Source: Micrasema longulum
Taxonomy: Eukaryota; Arthropoda; Insecta; Trichoptera; Brachycentridae
Direction: 5' to 3'
NCBI GenBank assembly: GCA_022494885.1
Contig: JAGVSM010004003.1
Coordinates: 1 to 64,000, forward strand
DNA: 64,000 bases
This document shows positions 63,115 through 64,000 of the stretch, piece after piece. Position 1 is the first letter of the stretch. Every line of letters begins with the position of its first letter. A program made the translations under genes and the position numbers. The notes under the pieces are model-generated. The model made no database searches and had not been told where the DNA came from. It was given only the letters and a program-made list of their open reading frames with translations.

Positions 63115-64000
63115 ATTAAAACAAAATAATTTAAAAACACATTATCGTAAGACGTCACTCCGCTTTATGAAAACAAGAAATGCTTTTTGATTTTATGTAA
63201 CGGGAAAGATTAATGTGAATGTGTGTGTCATTTATAAAAGAAAACTGTATTACATTGTTTAATTACATATGTACCTCTTTAAATTTTTGACTTAATAAAC
63301 TAAATTAATAAAAAAATGTCCTTAGCCGTAAATTAACATTGAAAACACATTAAATCATCGTAAAAGTTAAAAAATATTTCAATGGAATGTACAAATATTA
63401 AGTTGATTTTAAATTTAAAAATTATTACAAAAATTTTCATAGAACACGTCACTTACAGTAGAAAGTTATTTTCTCTCAATTAAAATAACATAATTTAAAT
63501 ATTAAAAATTCAATGCTTGACAAAAACGTTAATCAACGTCCTTTAAATTTGTTTCACAAACTATTTGACAACAAATACGGATGACGCTTATGAAAGAGCG
63601 CTGCTGGTGTAAAAAAATATCAAGAAGTTTAATTTTTTTACACTGTGATCTAACTCTTTCGTTGTAAAACATTTCAAACCTGTCAAGGTTTGTACTTAAA
63701 ATGTACATAGTTTGGCTCCTTTTGATTCTTAATCTCGATATTTACACAAGCATTGAGTATTAAGCTAAGCAAGCAATGAGACAAAATAAATAGAAAATAC
63801 AAATTTAGTCACTTTGTTATGAGACCACTTGAATTTATTTTGAAGCAAATAGGCATATATTATAATGTGATATAAAAAAACCATCTACCAGTAACAATCG
63901 ATTGATAAGTTTTGTGCCCATTAAATGTATCTATTAAGACTCCTGACATTTCTGTATTAAGCTGTGAGATTCTCGAATAAGTAAAAAAAAAAAAGAAGAT
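63115..64000. other. AT-rich interval to window end
   Basis: No supported feature was found on either strand. Confidence 0.5.

Noticed and set aside
1..64000. CRISPR arrays, bacterial operons, Rho-independent terminators, rRNA genes
   Set aside because: None is present; sequence character is eukaryotic and repeat-rich.

Overview
This is a eukaryotic, intergenic or intronic window with no bacterial-style gene organisation. It is strongly AT-rich, has no operons or ribosome binding sites, and shows spliceosomal-type donors and acceptors. It is packed with decayed non-LTR retrotransposons, tRNA-derived SINEs, foldback MITEs and fragments of DNA transposons. The mix (RTE-like LINEs with short tandem tails, Penelope-like elements with GIY-YIG domains, piggyBac and hAT remnants, Helitron-like ends) fits an insect. 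A lepidopteran or near relative is plausible, but nothing seen proves the order.

Layout. 0-2.4 kb: an RTE-like LINE copy on the minus strand with a TTAG tail, a foldback MITE, an unclassified repeat and a tRNA-derived SINE. 2.4-7 kb: AT-rich filler with LINE 3' ends and an interrupted jockey-like LINE. 7-11 kb: two foldback MITEs carrying nested SINE and LINE insertions, a CR1/jockey-like LINE 3' end, a possible small host terminal exon (9750-9878) and a LINE 3' UTR with a 45-bp tandem repeat. 12-21 kb: another LINE on the minus strand, a second SINE family, a tandem pair of tRNA-like units and many degenerate pieces. 23-27 kb: LINE C-termini, a Penelope-like fragment and the best-preserved foldback MITE, a roughly 440-bp near-complete palindrome. 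29.3-30.1 kb: a hAT remnant inserted into a foldback MITE with an 8-bp target duplication. 32.2-32.6 and 34.3-34.8 kb: the most gene-like sequence, a CpG-rich block open on both strands and a probable terminal coding exon with poly(A) signals on the minus strand. 35.3-38.4 kb: nested insertions (a second RTE copy inside a Helitron-like repeat; a truncated LINE inside an older LINE 3' UTR), both with recognisable target duplications. 38.9-41.5 kb: LINEs and SINEs. 44-55 kb: a dense field of foldback MITEs, SINEs and LINE tails with one short exon-like block (51915-51973). 56-58.7 kb: two LINEs, one with a mutated RT active site. 61.3-62.1 kb: a Penelope-like GIY-YIG remnant bracketed by a perfect 53-bp inverted repeat. 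62.4-63.1 kb: a broken piggyBac transposase 3' half.

How it fits together. No complete functional gene is visible. Autonomous elements (RTE, jockey/CR1-like LINEs, Penelope-like, hAT, piggyBac) are all truncated, shifted or interrupted by stops. SINEs and foldback MITEs are the most repeated units. The best candidate for an undescribed system is the foldback family: at least 14 loci in 64 kb, with arms of about 200 bp, a shared TTACACAGTGTGTAA core, and repeated use as a landing site for SINE, LINE and hAT insertions. All family names for repeats (foldback, SINE-1, SINE-2, SINE-3, U1, U2) are provisional labels made here from self-comparison within this window.
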